A stretch of DNA of 64,000 nucleotides from Pseudomonas putida (GTDB taxonomy: Bacteria > Pseudomonadota > Gammaproteobacteria > Pseudomonadales > Pseudomonadaceae), in the NCBI RefSeq assembly GCF_028682455.1, contig NZ_JANHLD010000002.1:310001-374000 (forward strand), in the 5' to 3' direction. Positions 35,625 to 45,286 of this stretch are shown one piece after another. Within the stretch, counting starts at the first letter, position 1; each line of letters begins with the position of its first letter. Position numbers and translations under genes: made by a program. The notes below the pieces were generated by a model, which worked only from the letters and a program-made list of their open reading frames with translations, searched no databases and was not told where the DNA came from.

Positions 35625-35796
35625 GGGGCACTCCTTGTTATTGTGGTTTTGGCCCTGAGTCTAGCCAGCCGGCGCTCGCGCGGAACTCGCCTTGGCAGCC
35701 AGACTGGTAGCCTTGCGGGTCAACCGACCGGTAAGGTTGTTCGCCTGCGGGCAGTGGTGTAGAACTGCTGCGCACCGATCGAACAAGAGTCCGTTG

Positions 35797-36804
35797 ATGA
35801 CCGAACGCACCACTTCTTCCCATTGGGCCAGCACCATCGTCCAGTCCCTGGAGCACCAGGGCGTCGATTGTCGTCAACTGTTCCGGGCCCTGGGCATGAA
35901 CTACGCGGCCCTGAGCGACGCCGAGGCACGCTTCCCCCAGGACGGCATGACCCGTTTGTGGCAAGCCGCGACGCAGGTCACCGACAACCCGGCCATTGGC
36001 CTTGGCATGGCCCGCGCCGTGCGGCCGTCGGCCTTTCATGTGGTGGGGTATGCGGTGATGTCCAGCCACACGCTGCTCGAAGGTATCGAGAGCCTGGTGC
36101 GCTACCAGCGGATCATCGGCGAGGGCGCAGACCTGGCCCTGCAGGCTACCGACGAAGGCTACGACCTGACCCTGGCCATTCATGGCGACCGCCTGCCCTC
36201 GACCCGGCAAAGTGCCGAAGGCTCGCTGGCTTACTTCCTGGCGTTCTGCCGTTGGTTGGCCAATCGGCCCTTGCAGCTGCGGCGAGTGTGCTTTCGCAGT
36301 CAAGCGCCCGAGGACCTTGCACCCTACGCCGAGGTATTCCAGGCGCCCCTGCAGTTCGATGCCGAGCACTACGCCCTGTGCTTCGAACGCGCCGACCTGC
36401 AGGCGCCACTGCCCACGGCCAATGCCGCCCTGGCCAAGTTGCACCAGCGCTTTGCCGACGACTATCTGGCACGCTTCACCGATGGCCAGGTGACGCACCA
36501 GGTACGCCTGCTGCTGTGTCGCCTGCTGCCCCAGGGCGAGCCTCGCCGGGAGGTCATGGCCCAGGCCCTGTTGCTGTCCGAGCGCACCTTGCAGCGGCGC
36601 CTGCAGGATGAGGGCAGCAGTTTTCACCAGTTGCTCGACGACACGCGCCGCACCCTGGCCGAACAGTACCTGGCCCAGCCCGGGCTGAGCCTGCAGGAGA
36701 TCTCCTACCTGCTGGGGTTCTCTGCGCCGAGCAATTTCTTCCGCGCCTTTCGCCGCTGGTTCGCCACCACCCCCAACGAATACCGGGCCAACCGCGCGCC
36801 TTAG
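35797..36804 (+). CDS. AraC-family regulator with arabinose-binding-like N-domain
   Basis: A 335-aa regulator of the type with a long N-terminal sensor (AraC_arabinose_bd family, as in OruR/ArgR-like proteins) and a C-terminal helix-turn-helix pair (LLSERTLQRRLQDEGSSF and LQEISYLLGFSAPSNFFRAF). The start is the ATG at 35797; the frame extends upstream without homology. It is divergent from the class II aldolase gene and probably controls it. Its last 4 bp overlap the convergent HD-domain gene. Confidence 0.9.
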   Translation: MTERTTSSHWASTIVQSLEHQGVDCRQLFRALGMNYAALSDAEARFPQDGMTRLWQAATQVTDNPAIGLGMARAVRPSAFHVVGYAVMSSHTLLEGIESLVRYQRIIGEGADLALQATDEGYDLTLAIHGDRLPSTRQSAEGSLAYFLAFCRWLANRPLQLRRVCFRSQAPEDLAPYAEVFQAPLQFDAEHYALCFERADLQAPLPTANAALAKLHQRFADDYLARFTDGQVTHQVRLLLCRLLPQGEPRREVMAQALLLSERTLQRRLQDEGSSFHQLLDDTRRTLAEQYLAQPGLSLQEISYLLGFSAPSNFFRAFRRWFATTPNEYRANRAP

Positions 36805-37373
36805 CTCGCGGCCATGTACAGCGATTGCCGAGGGCGGGCGAACACCCGACGCAGCATGGGCTCGAAGAACGCCAGTGGCAGGGTTTCGCCCGCCGGGTCG
36901 AAGGCGGCGGCGTCGTAGCGGGCACAGAACTCGATAGTGCGCAGGTACTGCGGGTGGTGCTTGAATTGTTCGCGCAAGAAACGATCCATGCCCAGGTGAT
37001 GGAAGAAGTAGTAACCCTGGAATATGCCGTGGTGCTCGATCATCCAGTGGTTCTCGGCGCTGACAAAGGGCTTGAGCATGGCCGCACCGATATCGGCGTG
37101 GTTATAGCTGCCCAGGGTGTCGCCGATATCGTGGAGCAGGGCGCAGACCACGTACTCTTCGTCTTCACCGGCACGGTAGGCCAGGGTGGCGGTCTGCAGG
37201 GAATGGGTCAGGCGATCCACCGCAAAGCCGCCGAAGTCACCCTCGAGCAACCTCAGGTGGGCGAGGATGCGCTCGGGCAAGCCTGCAGCGAAATCGGGAA
37301 AGTGGCGAGCGATGATTGCCCAGTCCTCGGCGGTGCCGTTGTCCATGTGGGTAAAGCGCGCGCGTGCATTCAT
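36801..37373 (-). CDS. HD-domain protein (metal-dependent phosphohydrolase-like)
   Basis: A 190-aa protein with the HD signature split as expected: His in LTHSLQTATLAY, HD in VVCALLHDIGDTLG, and later Asp/His residues (NHADIGAAM, MIEHHGIFQGYYFFHH). The family ranges from phosphohydrolases to oxygenases of the MIOX type, and the substrate is unknown. I chose the ATG at 37373 with GGAG seven bases before it; a further ATG 9 codons upstream is less likely. It is convergent with, and overlaps by 4 bp, the AraC gene. Confidence 0.85.
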   Translation of the reverse strand: MNARARFTHMDNGTAEDWAIIARHFPDFAAGLPERILAHLRLLEGDFGGFAVDRLTHSLQTATLAYRAGEDEEYVVCALLHDIGDTLGSYNHADIGAAMLKPFVSAENHWMIEHHGIFQGYYFFHHLGMDRFLREQFKHHPQYLRTIEFCARYDAAAFDPAGETLPLAFFEPMLRRVFARPRQSLYMAAS

Positions 37374-37567
37374 GCAGGGCTCCAGGGTCAAGGCCATTGT
37401 GGCTGGGCCGAGCATAGGGAGCTGGGTGCCGTGCGCCCAATCACTCCGGGCGCCAGGTTGTTATCTTTGTTGGCCATTGTTGGCCGTGCCTGCGTCAAGG
37501 CGTCGCGCTTGTAGACCCTGGCCCCAGGCAGTAGCATTCGCGGCTTTACTCAAGGATCCGACTTCCG

Positions 37568-38446
37568 ATGCAGTTCCAGCCAGGCATTCTCGCCGCTCCC
37601 GTTCCCACTCAAGCCCGTCACCTGTTCTTCTCCCTGCACACGCCGGCCGCGCTGGCCAGTGTGCTCGATGCGCTGTTGCAACAGGTGGATGGCAGCCGCG
37701 TGGTGGCCGGTTTCGGCGCGCCGCTGGTGAAGGCCTTGGGCCGTAGCATCGAAGGCTTGCGAGACTTCCCGCAGCTGACTGCTGCAGTGGACAACCCTTG
37801 CACCCAGCACGACCTGTGGTTGTGGGTGCGCGGTGAGGACCGCGGTGACCTGTGGCTGCTCAGCCAGGACCTGGAAAAGCTGCTGGCCCCGGCGTTCGCC
37901 CTGGTCGAGGCGACCGACGCCTTTCGCCACAAGAGCGGCCATGACCTGACCGGTTATGAAGACGGCACCGAGAACCCGGTGGCCGATGCCGCGGTAGAGG
38001 CGGCGATCGTTGCCGGCGGCGTGCCGGGCGTGAGTGGGTCGAGCTTTGCCGCGTTCCAGCTGTGGCGTCATGACCTGGACTGCTTCAAGGCGCTGCCGCA
38101 GGCCGAGCAGGACGACATTATCGGTCGGCGCAAGGCCGACAATGAAGAGCTCGACGATGCCCCGGAATCGGCGCATGTAAAGCGTACCGCCCAGGAAAGC
38201 TTCGCGCCGGAGGCCTTTATCGTACGTCGCTCCATGCCTTGGGCGGATGAGCGGGGGGCGGGGCTGGCGTTCCTGGCTTTCGGTCATTCGTTCGATGCGT
38301 TCGAAGTGCAACTGCGGCGGATGAGCGGGCTGGACGATGGTGTGGTCGATGCCTTGTATCGCTTCAGCCGGCCGCTGACCGGCGGTTACTACTGGTGCCC
38401 GCCGATGGGCGCAGCGGGCCTTGACCTGAGTGCCTTGCTCGGTTGA
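37568..38446 (+). CDS. DyP-type (dye-decolorizing) haem peroxidase
   Basis: A 292-aa DyP-type peroxidase. The conserved GXXDG motif appears as LTGYEDGTENPV, with its catalytic Asp, and the proximal haem His is likely in AFGHSFDAFEVQLRRM (near residue 239). An Arg in the distal pocket follows in FIVRRSMPW. The length fits the class P/B cytoplasmic forms (about 300), and no signal peptide is visible. No encapsulin gene is adjacent. It should oxidise phenolics or dyes with hydrogen peroxide. Confidence 0.93.
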   Translation: MQFQPGILAAPVPTQARHLFFSLHTPAALASVLDALLQQVDGSRVVAGFGAPLVKALGRSIEGLRDFPQLTAAVDNPCTQHDLWLWVRGEDRGDLWLLSQDLEKLLAPAFALVEATDAFRHKSGHDLTGYEDGTENPVADAAVEAAIVAGGVPGVSGSSFAAFQLWRHDLDCFKALPQAEQDDIIGRRKADNEELDDAPESAHVKRTAQESFAPEAFIVRRSMPWADERGAGLAFLAFGHSFDAFEVQLRRMSGLDDGVVDALYRFSRPLTGGYYWCPPMGAAGLDLSALLG

Positions 38447-38578
38447 TTCGTGCGGGCGGTGGGCATATCCATCATTTGTGCAGGTGCCGGGTCACCATTG
38501 CGCCCTTACGGCGCCTTACTTTGGCAAAGGTCTTGCCCCACCATGAGCCCTACGCTGCGGTGCTGGCCTGCGCGGTAC

Positions 38579-38686
38579 CTGTAGGAGCGGGCTTGCCCGC
38601 GATCGGCCGTAAAGCGGCCGTAGGCCAGGCAACTCCGAAAGTGGAGGCTGTACTGGCCTCTCGCGGGGCCAGCCCGCTCCTACCGG
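38579..38686 (+). repeat. REP pair in the 322-bp gap before kup
   Basis: GTAGGAGCGGGCTTGCCCGC at the left and the inverted GCGGGGCCAGCCCGCTCCTAC at the right, with a GGCCG-rich spacer of about 60 bases (longer than the other pairs). The rest of the gap between the peroxidase stop and kup (38447-38768) shows no gene. The kup promoter probably lies in 38690-38750. Confidence 0.85.
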
Positions 38687-38768
38687 TGTTCAATTTTTAC
38701 GGACTTTTTACGCCGGCGTTGAGCGCTTGCACGGATACTGGCGGCGTTCCGGATCCGAGACGCTTGCT

Positions 38769-40670
38769 GTGAACCCGACTGCCTCCCACGCGACACCTCA
38801 TGCCCCCGCAAAAACTTCGTCAATCAGCCTGCTCGTCGCCGCCGTCGGCGTGGTGTATGGCGACATTGGCACCAGCCCGCTCTACACCCTCAAGGAAGTC
38901 TTCGCCGGCCACTATGGCGTGCAGGCCAATCATGACGGGGTGCTGGGCATCCTGTCGCTGGTGTTCTGGTCGCTGATCTGGGTGGTGACCGTCAAGTATG
39001 TGCTGTTCGTGCTGCGTGCCGACAACCAGGGTGAGGGCGGCATCATGGCCCTCACCGCACTGGCGCGCCGGGCCGCGGCGCCGTACCCGCGCCTGAGCCG
39101 CGTGCTGGTGCTGCTGGGGTTGTTCGGCGCTGCGCTGTTCTATGGCGACAGCATGATCACCCCGGCGATTTCCGTGCTGTCGGCGGTGGAAGGGCTGCAA
39201 TTGGCCTTCGATGGCATCGAGCATTGGGTGGTGCCGATCTCATTGGTGGTACTGGTGGGCCTGTTCCTGATCCAGAAGCACGGCACCGCACGCATCGGCA
39301 TCCTGTTCGGCCCGGTGATGGTGCTGTGGTTCACCGTGCTCGGGGCCCTGGGTATCCATGGCATTGTCCAGCGCCCGGAGGTGCTGCTCGCGCTGAACCC
39401 GGCCTGGGCGGTGCAGTTCTTCGTGGTGCACCCGGGCATCGGCGTCGCCATCCTGGGCGCGGTGGTGCTGGCGTTGACCGGTGCCGAGGCGCTCTACGCC
39501 GACATGGGCCATTTTGGTCGCAAGCCGATTGCCCGTGCCTGGATCCTGCTGGTGCTGCCAGGACTGGTGCTCAACTACTTCGGCCAGGGTGCGCTGATCC
39601 TCGGCAACCCGGAGGCTGTGCGCAACCCCTTCTACCTGTTGGCGCCAGGCTGGGCCCTGGTACCGATGATCGGGCTGTCGACCCTGGCCACCATCATTGC
39701 TTCCCAGGCGGTGATTTCCGGGGCGTTTTCCCTGACTCGCCAGGCCATCCAGTTGGGCTACGTACCGCGCATGTTCATCCAGCACACCTCAAGCCAGGAG
39801 CAGGGGCAGATCTATATCGGTACGGTGAACTGGGCGCTGATGGTCGGCGTGGTGCTGCTGGTGATCGGCTTCGAGTCCTCCGGCGCCCTGGCAGCGGCCT
39901 ATGGCGTGGCCGTGACCGGCACCATGCTGATCACCACCTTGCTGTCGGCTGCCGTGGTGCTGTTGCTGTGGAAGACGCCGCGCTGGCTGGCCGTGCCGTT
40001 GCTGCTGGGTTTCCTGCTGGTCGACAGCCTGTACTTTGCCGCCAACGCGCCGAAGATTTTCCAGGGTGGGGCGTTCCCGGTGATTGCCGGCATCGGCTTG
40101 TTCATCCTGATGACCACCTGGAAGCGCGGGCGCAAGATCATTGTCGAGCGCCTGGATGAGTCGGCGCTGCCGCTGCCGTTGTTCATCGCCAGCATTGCGT
40201 CGCAACCCCCGCATCGGGTGCAGGGTACCGCGGTGTTCCTGACCGCGCGGGCGGATGCGGTGCCCCATGCGTTGTTGCACAATTTGCTGCACAACCAGGT
40301 ATTGCACGAACGCGTGGTGTTGTTGACCGTGGTGTCGCAGGATCGGCCACGGGTGCCGCTGGCGCAGCGTTTCGAGGTGCAGCGTTTTGGTGAGGGCTTC
40401 TACCGGGTCAACTTGAATTTCGGCTTTACCGAGGAGCCGGATGTGCCGGCGGCCTTGCAGTTGTGCCATTTGCCGGAGCTGGATTTCAGCCCGATGGGCA
40501 CGACGTATTTTTTGAGTCGCGAGACCGTGATAGCCACCAAGCGCATGGGCATGGCGCGTTGGCGGGAAGGGCTGTTTGCCTTCTTGCTGAAAAATGCCAA
40601 CAGCAACCTTCGGTATTTCAACTTGCCGCTGAATCGGGTGATCGAGCTGGGCACCCAGGTCGAGATGTGA
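38769..40670 (+). CDS. kup: Low-affinity potassium uptake protein Kup
   Basis: A 633-aa potassium:proton symporter of the KUP/HAK/KT family. The N-terminal signature [18 protein letters not shown] is exact, about twelve membrane segments follow (residues about 15-445), and a cytoplasmic C-terminal domain closes it ([18 protein letters not shown]). Length fits (E. coli 622). I chose the GTG at 38769 (MNPTAS...); the in-frame ATG 14 codons upstream lacks homology. Half a REP element (AAAAGCCCGCTCCTACGGG) follows the stop. Confidence 0.95.
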   Translation: MNPTASHATPHAPAKTSSISLLVAAVGVVYGDIGTSPLYTLKEVFAGHYGVQANHDGVLGILSLVFWSLIWVVTVKYVLFVLRADNQGEGGIMALTALARRAAAPYPRLSRVLVLLGLFGAALFYGDSMITPAISVLSAVEGLQLAFDGIEHWVVPISLVVLVGLFLIQKHGTARIGILFGPVMVLWFTVLGALGIHGIVQRPEVLLALNPAWAVQFFVVHPGIGVAILGAVVLALTGAEALYADMGHFGRKPIARAWILLVLPGLVLNYFGQGALILGNPEAVRNPFYLLAPGWALVPMIGLSTLATIIASQAVISGAFSLTRQAIQLGYVPRMFIQHTSSQEQGQIYIGTVNWALMVGVVLLVIGFESSGALAAAYGVAVTGTMLITTLLSAAVVLLLWKTPRWLAVPLLLGFLLVDSLYFAANAPKIFQGGAFPVIAGIGLFILMTTWKRGRKIIVERLDESALPLPLFIASIASQPPHRVQGTAVFLTARADAVPHALLHNLLHNQVLHERVVLLTVVSQDRPRVPLAQRFEVQRFGEGFYRVNLNFGFTEEPDVPAALQLCHLPELDFSPMGTTYFLSRETVIATKRMGMARWREGLFAFLLKNANSNLRYFNLPLNRVIELGTQVEM

Positions 40671-40908
40671 AAAGCCCGCTCCTACGGGTTGAGTTAGCCG
40701 GCCGCAGCTTGCGCTTCGGCTCGTTGGCAAGGTGAAGAGGGCGTGGCGAACGTACGAGAAAGCCCTGTGGGCGGCCAGTAGCGCGCGGGTTGTCATCAAA
40801 TGAAAACAGTGTGTCGTCCGATGCGAAGCACCTCGCAGGCGCAGGGCTTAGAGTCCAATCAACCAGAACTGACGCAGTGCGTCCAGATCGATGATTGGAG
40901 TGACATGC
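40670..40908. other. Intergenic region before the seven-gene operon
   Basis: It begins with a single REP half (GCCCGCTCCTACGGG, about 40674-40688), then about 200 bp without a convincing gene or hairpin. The promoter of the oxidoreductase operon must lie in 40780-40895, but I cannot identify -35/-10 or sigma-54 elements with confidence. No regulator gene is adjacent. Confidence 0.4.
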
Positions 40909-41889
40909 ATGGCCAAAGTCGTACGTTTCTATCAAACCGGTGGGCCCGAGGTGCTGCGCTATGAGGACGCTGAGGTCGGCGAGCCCGGCCCGGGCCAGGT
41001 CCGGTTGCGCCAGGTGGCGGTAGGCCTGAACTACGCCGACACCTACTTTCGCAACGGCACCTACCCGATCCCGATGCCCAATGGCATGGGCGTGGAAGCC
41101 TCGGGCGTAGTGCAGGCAGTGGGCGAGGGCGTCACCCAGGTAGCGGTCGGCGACCGGGTGACCTACACCGGGTTCCTCAACACCCTGGGCGCCTATTGCA
41201 CCGAGCGCCTGATCCCCGCCGCCGCGCTGATCAAGCTGCCGGAAACCATCGCCTTCGAAACCGCCGCGGCGATGACCATGCGCGGCCTGACCTCGGCCTA
41301 CCTGATGCGTCGCCTGTACGACTTCAAGCCGGGCGACACGGTGCTGCTGCACGCTGCCGCCGGCGGCGTGGGCCTGATCGTTTCGCAGTGGGCCAAATTG
41401 CTGGGCGTGAACGTGATCGGTACCGTCTCGACCGAAGCCAAGGCTGAAGTGGCCAGGGCCCACGGTTGCACCCACACCATCAACTACAGCCACGAAGACG
41501 TCGCCAAGCGAGTGCGCGAGTTGACGGACGGCGTCGGCGTCAATGTGGTGTTCGACAGTGTCGGCAAAAGCACCTTCATGGCTTCGCTCGACTCGCTCAA
41601 GCGCCGCGGCCTGATGGTCTGCGTGGGCACTGCGTCCGGCACCATCGCGCCGTTCGACCCGCAAATCCTGGCCATGAAGGGCTCCTTGCACCTGACCCGC
41701 CCGGCACTGGCCGACTACATCGCCGACCCTGCGGAGAAGGCCGACCTTGCCGGCGAGCTGTTCGATCACGTCAGCAGCGGCCGGATCAAGATCGAAATCA
41801 ACCAGCACTACGCCCTCCAGGATGCCGTCCAGGCACACCGTGACCTGGAAGCGCGGAAAACCACCGGCTCCTCGATCTTCGTCATCTGA
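40909..41889 (+). CDS. Zinc-free quinone oxidoreductase/MDR family (Qor-like)
   Basis: A 326-aa NADPH-binding medium-chain oxidoreductase. The catalytic-zinc cysteines are absent; the Rossmann motif HAAAGGVGLIVSQWAK and the family signature VGLNYADTYFRNG are present. These enzymes reduce quinones or conjugated ketones. The start is the ATG at 40909 (TTGGAGTGAC upstream) rather than an ATG six codons earlier. It is the first gene of a run of seven co-directional genes with small gaps or overlaps; its role there may be reduction of an enone or quinone-like intermediate. Confidence 0.9.
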   Translation: MAKVVRFYQTGGPEVLRYEDAEVGEPGPGQVRLRQVAVGLNYADTYFRNGTYPIPMPNGMGVEASGVVQAVGEGVTQVAVGDRVTYTGFLNTLGAYCTERLIPAAALIKLPETIAFETAAAMTMRGLTSAYLMRRLYDFKPGDTVLLHAAAGGVGLIVSQWAKLLGVNVIGTVSTEAKAEVARAHGCTHTINYSHEDVAKRVRELTDGVGVNVVFDSVGKSTFMASLDSLKRRGLMVCVGTASGTIAPFDPQILAMKGSLHLTRPALADYIADPAEKADLAGELFDHVSSGRIKIEINQHYALQDAVQAHRDLEARKTTGSSIFVI

Positions 41890-41901
41890 AGAGGGCAACA
41901 C

Positions 41902-42750
41902 ATGCACATCGAACAACTGACCTGCGCCATCGGTGCCGAAGTGACCGGTGTCAACCTGGCTGATGCGGTCCACGACGATGGCCTGTTCGACCAGTTGCGT
42001 GAACAACTGCTCAAGCACCGGGTGCTGTTCCTGCGCAACCAGGACATCAGCCGCGCCGAGCATGTGGCCTTTGCCCGGCGCTTTGGCGAGCTGGAGGACC
42101 ACCCGGTGGCCGGCAGCGATCCGGATCACCCCGGCCTGGTGCAGATCTACAAGCGCCCCGACCAGCCGGCCGATCGCTACGAGAACGCCTGGCACACCGA
42201 CGCCACCTGGCGCGAGGCACCGCCCATGGGCTGCGTGTTGCGCTGCGTGGAATGCCCGCCGGTGGGTGGCGACACCATGTGGGCAAACATGGTCCTGGCC
42301 TACCGGAACCTGCCCGACGAGGTGAAACAGAAGATCGAGGGCCTGCGCGCCCGACACAGTATCGAGGCCAGCTTCGGCGCCGCGATGCCGATTGAAAAAC
42401 GCCTGGCGCTCAAGGCCCAGTACCCCGATGCAGAGCACCCGGTGGTGCGTATCCATCCCGAAACCGGCGAGCAGGTGCTGTTCGTCAACGCCTTCACCAC
42501 CCATTTCAGCAACTACCACACCCCCCAGCGCGTGCGCTTCGGCCAGGACGCCAACCCCGGCGCCGCCGACCTGCTGCGCTACCTGATCAGCCAGGCCTAC
42601 CTGCCCGAGTACCAGGTGCGCTGGCGCTGGAAGCCCAACAGCGTCGCCATCTGGGACAACCGCAGTACCCAGCACTACGCGGTCATGGACTACCCGCCCT
42701 GCCACCGCAAGATGGAACGCGCCGGGATCAAGGGCGACCGTACCTTCTAA
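41902..42750 (+). CDS. TauD/TfdA-family Fe(II)/2-oxoglutarate dioxygenase
   Basis: A 282-aa dioxygenase. The iron triad is visible: HxD in AWHTDATWRE (His near 97, Asp near 99) and the distal His in NRSTQHYAVMDY (near 257). The 2-oxoglutarate Arg is expected in CHRKMERAGI. Relatives hydroxylate taurine and other sulfonates, 2,4-D, or related acids next to a leaving group. It follows the oxidoreductase by 12 bp. With the YeiH-type exporter at the operon end, release of sulfite from a sulfonate is a testable idea, not an established function. Confidence 0.9.
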   Translation: MHIEQLTCAIGAEVTGVNLADAVHDDGLFDQLREQLLKHRVLFLRNQDISRAEHVAFARRFGELEDHPVAGSDPDHPGLVQIYKRPDQPADRYENAWHTDATWREAPPMGCVLRCVECPPVGGDTMWANMVLAYRNLPDEVKQKIEGLRARHSIEASFGAAMPIEKRLALKAQYPDAEHPVVRIHPETGEQVLFVNAFTTHFSNYHTPQRVRFGQDANPGAADLLRYLISQAYLPEYQVRWRWKPNSVAIWDNRSTQHYAVMDYPPCHRKMERAGIKGDRTF

Positions 42751-42808
42751 GCCTTACCGATCCGCCCCACGGCAGACAAAAGACAATAACAAGACTGAGG
42801 ATGACAGC

Positions 42809-43861
42809 ATGCAATTCTTCGATGATTCGTTGCACCCGGAAAACATGGAAAAGGTGGTGATCACCGTCGCGCCCTATGGCCCGGAATGGATGCCAGAGGA
42901 CTTTCCCGAAGACATTCCGCTGACCATGGACGAACAGGTACAAAAAGCGGTCGACTGCTACGAGGCCGGTGCCACCGTGCTCCACCTGCACGTACGCGAG
43001 CTGGACGGCAAGGGCTCCAAGCGCCTGTCCAAATTCAACGAATTGATTGCCGGCGTGCGCGAAGCGGTGCCGGAGATGATCATCCAGGTGGGCGGTTCGA
43101 TTTCCTTCGCGCCGGAAAGCGACGGCGAAGCCGCCAAGTGGCTGTCCGACGACACCCGCCACATGCTCGCCGAGCTGACCCCGCGTCCCGACCAGGTCAC
43201 CGTGGCGATCAACACCACCCAGATGAACATCATGGAGCTGCTCTACCCGGAATATCTGGAGGGCACCTCCCTGGCCAACCCGGCGATCCAGGCCGCGTAC
43301 AGCGAGATGACCGTGCCGGCCGGGCCTGCCTGGGTACGTGAGCACCTGCGCCGCCTGCAGGCGAGCAACATCCAGCCGCACTTCCAGCTGACCGGCATGC
43401 ACGCCCTGGAAACCCTGGAGCGCATCGTGCGCAAGGGCGACTACATGGGCCCGCTGAACCTGACCTGGATCGGCATCGGTGGCGGTTTCGACGGCCCCAA
43501 CCCGTTCAACTTCTTCAACTTCATCCACCGCGCGCCCAACGGCTGCACCCTGACCGCCGAATCGCTGCTCAAGAACGTGCTGCCGTTCAACACCATGGCC
43601 CTGGCCATGGGCCTGCACCCGCGTTGTGGCAACGAAGACACCATTATCGACCAGCACGGCAAGCGCTTCGGTTCGGTACAGCAGATCCAGCAGACCGTGC
43701 GCGTGGCCCACGAACTGGGCCGCGAGATCGCCAACGGCAAGGAGGCCCGCGCCATCTACCGCATTGGCCAGCAGTACAACAGCATCGAGGAAACCCTGAA
43801 GGCCAATGGCATGGCACCCAATCGCCAGCCAGGCCAGAAGGGTGTACCCCAGCGCGCCTGA
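42809..43861 (+). CDS. BKACE family (beta-keto acid cleavage enzyme, DUF849)
   Basis: A 350-aa zinc enzyme of the BKACE family, which joins a beta-keto acid with acetyl-CoA to give acetoacetate and a new acyl-CoA. Zinc ligands are in ATVLHLHVRELDGKG, and further conserved stretches are IIQVGGSISFAP and MGLHPRCGNEDTI. It is longer than typical members (about 275-310 aa), with an extended N-terminus (MQFFDDSLHPENMEKV). Characterised members act on 3-keto-5-aminohexanoate and dehydrocarnitine; many subgroups are unassigned. It follows the dioxygenase by 58 bp. Confidence 0.9.
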   Translation: MQFFDDSLHPENMEKVVITVAPYGPEWMPEDFPEDIPLTMDEQVQKAVDCYEAGATVLHLHVRELDGKGSKRLSKFNELIAGVREAVPEMIIQVGGSISFAPESDGEAAKWLSDDTRHMLAELTPRPDQVTVAINTTQMNIMELLYPEYLEGTSLANPAIQAAYSEMTVPAGPAWVREHLRRLQASNIQPHFQLTGMHALETLERIVRKGDYMGPLNLTWIGIGGGFDGPNPFNFFNFIHRAPNGCTLTAESLLKNVLPFNTMALAMGLHPRCGNEDTIIDQHGKRFGSVQQIQQTVRVAHELGREIANGKEARAIYRIGQQYNSIEETLKANGMAPNRQPGQKGVPQRA

Positions 43862-43868
43862 TGGGCCA

Positions 43869-43897
43869 GGGTCGGCGTGCCCGCTACGCGCCGACCC
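43869..43897 (+). other. Intra-operon hairpin between BKACE and MFS genes
   Basis: GGGTCGGCG (43869-43877) pairs perfectly with CGCCGACCC (43889-43897) across an 11-base loop. No T-run follows. It may act as a stability or attenuation element that separates enzyme from transporter expression. Confidence 0.5.
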
Positions 43898-43969
43898 GTC
43901 CGTTACAGCGCTGCCAGTCAGGCTTTTCAATAACAACAAGATTTACGCCAGACAACCAGAGGAGGCAGC

Positions 43970-45286
43970 ATGGCCGCCTATATCGCCAGCGCCACAGATG
44001 ATGGTGCCGACACTTCACGTGGCATTCCGCGGCGCTATGCCTGGATTGTCTTTGCCTTGACCTTTGGCCTGCTGATCTCCGACTACATGTCGCGCCAGGT
44101 CCTGAATGCCGTTTTCCCGCTGCTCAAGAGCGAATGGACCCTGACCGACAGCCAGCTGGGCCTGCTCAGCGGCATTGTGGCCCTGATGGTGGGGCTGCTG
44201 ACCTTCCCACTGTCGTTGCTGGCCGACCGCTTTGGCCGGATCCGAAGCCTGGTGCTGATGGCCGTGCTCTGGAGCGTGGCGACCCTGGGCTGCGCCCTGG
44301 CGGAAAACTACCAGCAGATGTTCATTGCCCGCTTTCTGGTGGGTGTTGGGGAAGCGGCCTATGGCAGCGTCGGCATCGCCGTGGTGGTGGCGGTATTCCC
44401 CCGCGACATGCGCGCCACCCTGGCCGGCGCCTTCATGGCCGGCGGCATGTTCGGCTCGGTGCTGGGCATGGCCCTGGGCGGGGTGATGGCCCAGCATTTT
44501 GGCTGGCGCTGGGCATTTGCCGGCATGGCGCTGTTCGGGCTGCTGCTGGCGGTGTTGTATCCGTTGATCGTCAAGGAAGCGAAGATCGCCCCCAAGCGCG
44601 CCGCGGCAGCCGCCTGCAAGGTCGCCCGCCCGTTGCATACCCTGTATGGCAGCCGTTCGGTGATCGCCGCCTACGTGGCCAGCGGCCTGCAGCTTTTCGT
44701 GGGCGGTACGGTGATTGTCTGGATGCCCAGCTACCTGAACCGCTACTACGACATGGGCACCGACAAAGCCGGGGCCGTGGCCGCCATCATCGTGCTGTGC
44801 AGCGGTATCGGCATCATTCTGTGCGGCATGCTCTGTGACCGCCTGGGCCGCCAGCGCCCGGACCGCAAGATCAGCCTGGCCATCGGTTATTGCCTGGGCA
44901 GCTGCCTGCTGCTGTCGCTGGCCTTCGCCTTGCCTTCGGGCACCGCGCAACTGGTGCTGATCTGCCTGGGCATGATGATCGCCGCCGGCACCAACGGGCC
45001 GTCCAGCGCTATGGTCGCCAACCTCACCCATTACTCTGTGCATGGCACGGCATTCGCCACCTTGACCCTGGCCAACAACCTGTTGGGCCTGGCCACGGGG
45101 CCATTGATTACCGGCCGCGTCTCCGACGTGATCGGCCTGCATGCCGCCTTCCAGCTGGTGCCGCTGATCAGCATCGGCGCGGCGGCTGTGTTCTTTATCG
45201 CCAAACGCCACTACCACAACGATATGGCTCGCCTGCAGGATCCACACGCAGCCGAGCCAGGCGTGGCCCAGGAGTTGAAACCGTGA
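43970..45286 (+). CDS. Major facilitator superfamily transporter
   Basis: A 438-aa membrane protein with twelve predicted segments. The MFS loop motif LADRFGRIRSLVLMAVLW lies between helices 2 and 3, with a related CDRLGRQRPDRK in the second half. The N-terminal region resembles the anion:cation symporter and aromatic acid symporter groups (SDYMSRQVLNAVFPLLKSEW). It probably imports the operon's substrate. GGAGGCAGC precedes the ATG. The next gene starts inside its stop codon. Confidence 0.92.
   Translation: MAAYIASATDDGADTSRGIPRRYAWIVFALTFGLLISDYMSRQVLNAVFPLLKSEWTLTDSQLGLLSGIVALMVGLLTFPLSLLADRFGRIRSLVLMAVLWSVATLGCALAENYQQMFIARFLVGVGEAAYGSVGIAVVVAVFPRDMRATLAGAFMAGGMFGSVLGMALGGVMAQHFGWRWAFAGMALFGLLLAVLYPLIVKEAKIAPKRAAAAACKVARPLHTLYGSRSVIAAYVASGLQLFVGGTVIVWMPSYLNRYYDMGTDKAGAVAAIIVLCSGIGIILCGMLCDRLGRQRPDRKISLAIGYCLGSCLLLSLAFALPSGTAQLVLICLGMMIAAGTNGPSSAMVANLTHYSVHGTAFATLTLANNLLGLATGPLITGRVSDVIGLHAAFQLVPLISIGAAAVFFIAKRHYHNDMARLQDPHAAEPGVAQELKP

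Noticed and set aside
40618..42705. Minus-strand open frame of 695 codons across the qor and dioxygenase genes
   Set aside because: It spans two well-supported sense genes and the gap between them, has no recognisable domain, and shows antisense composition.
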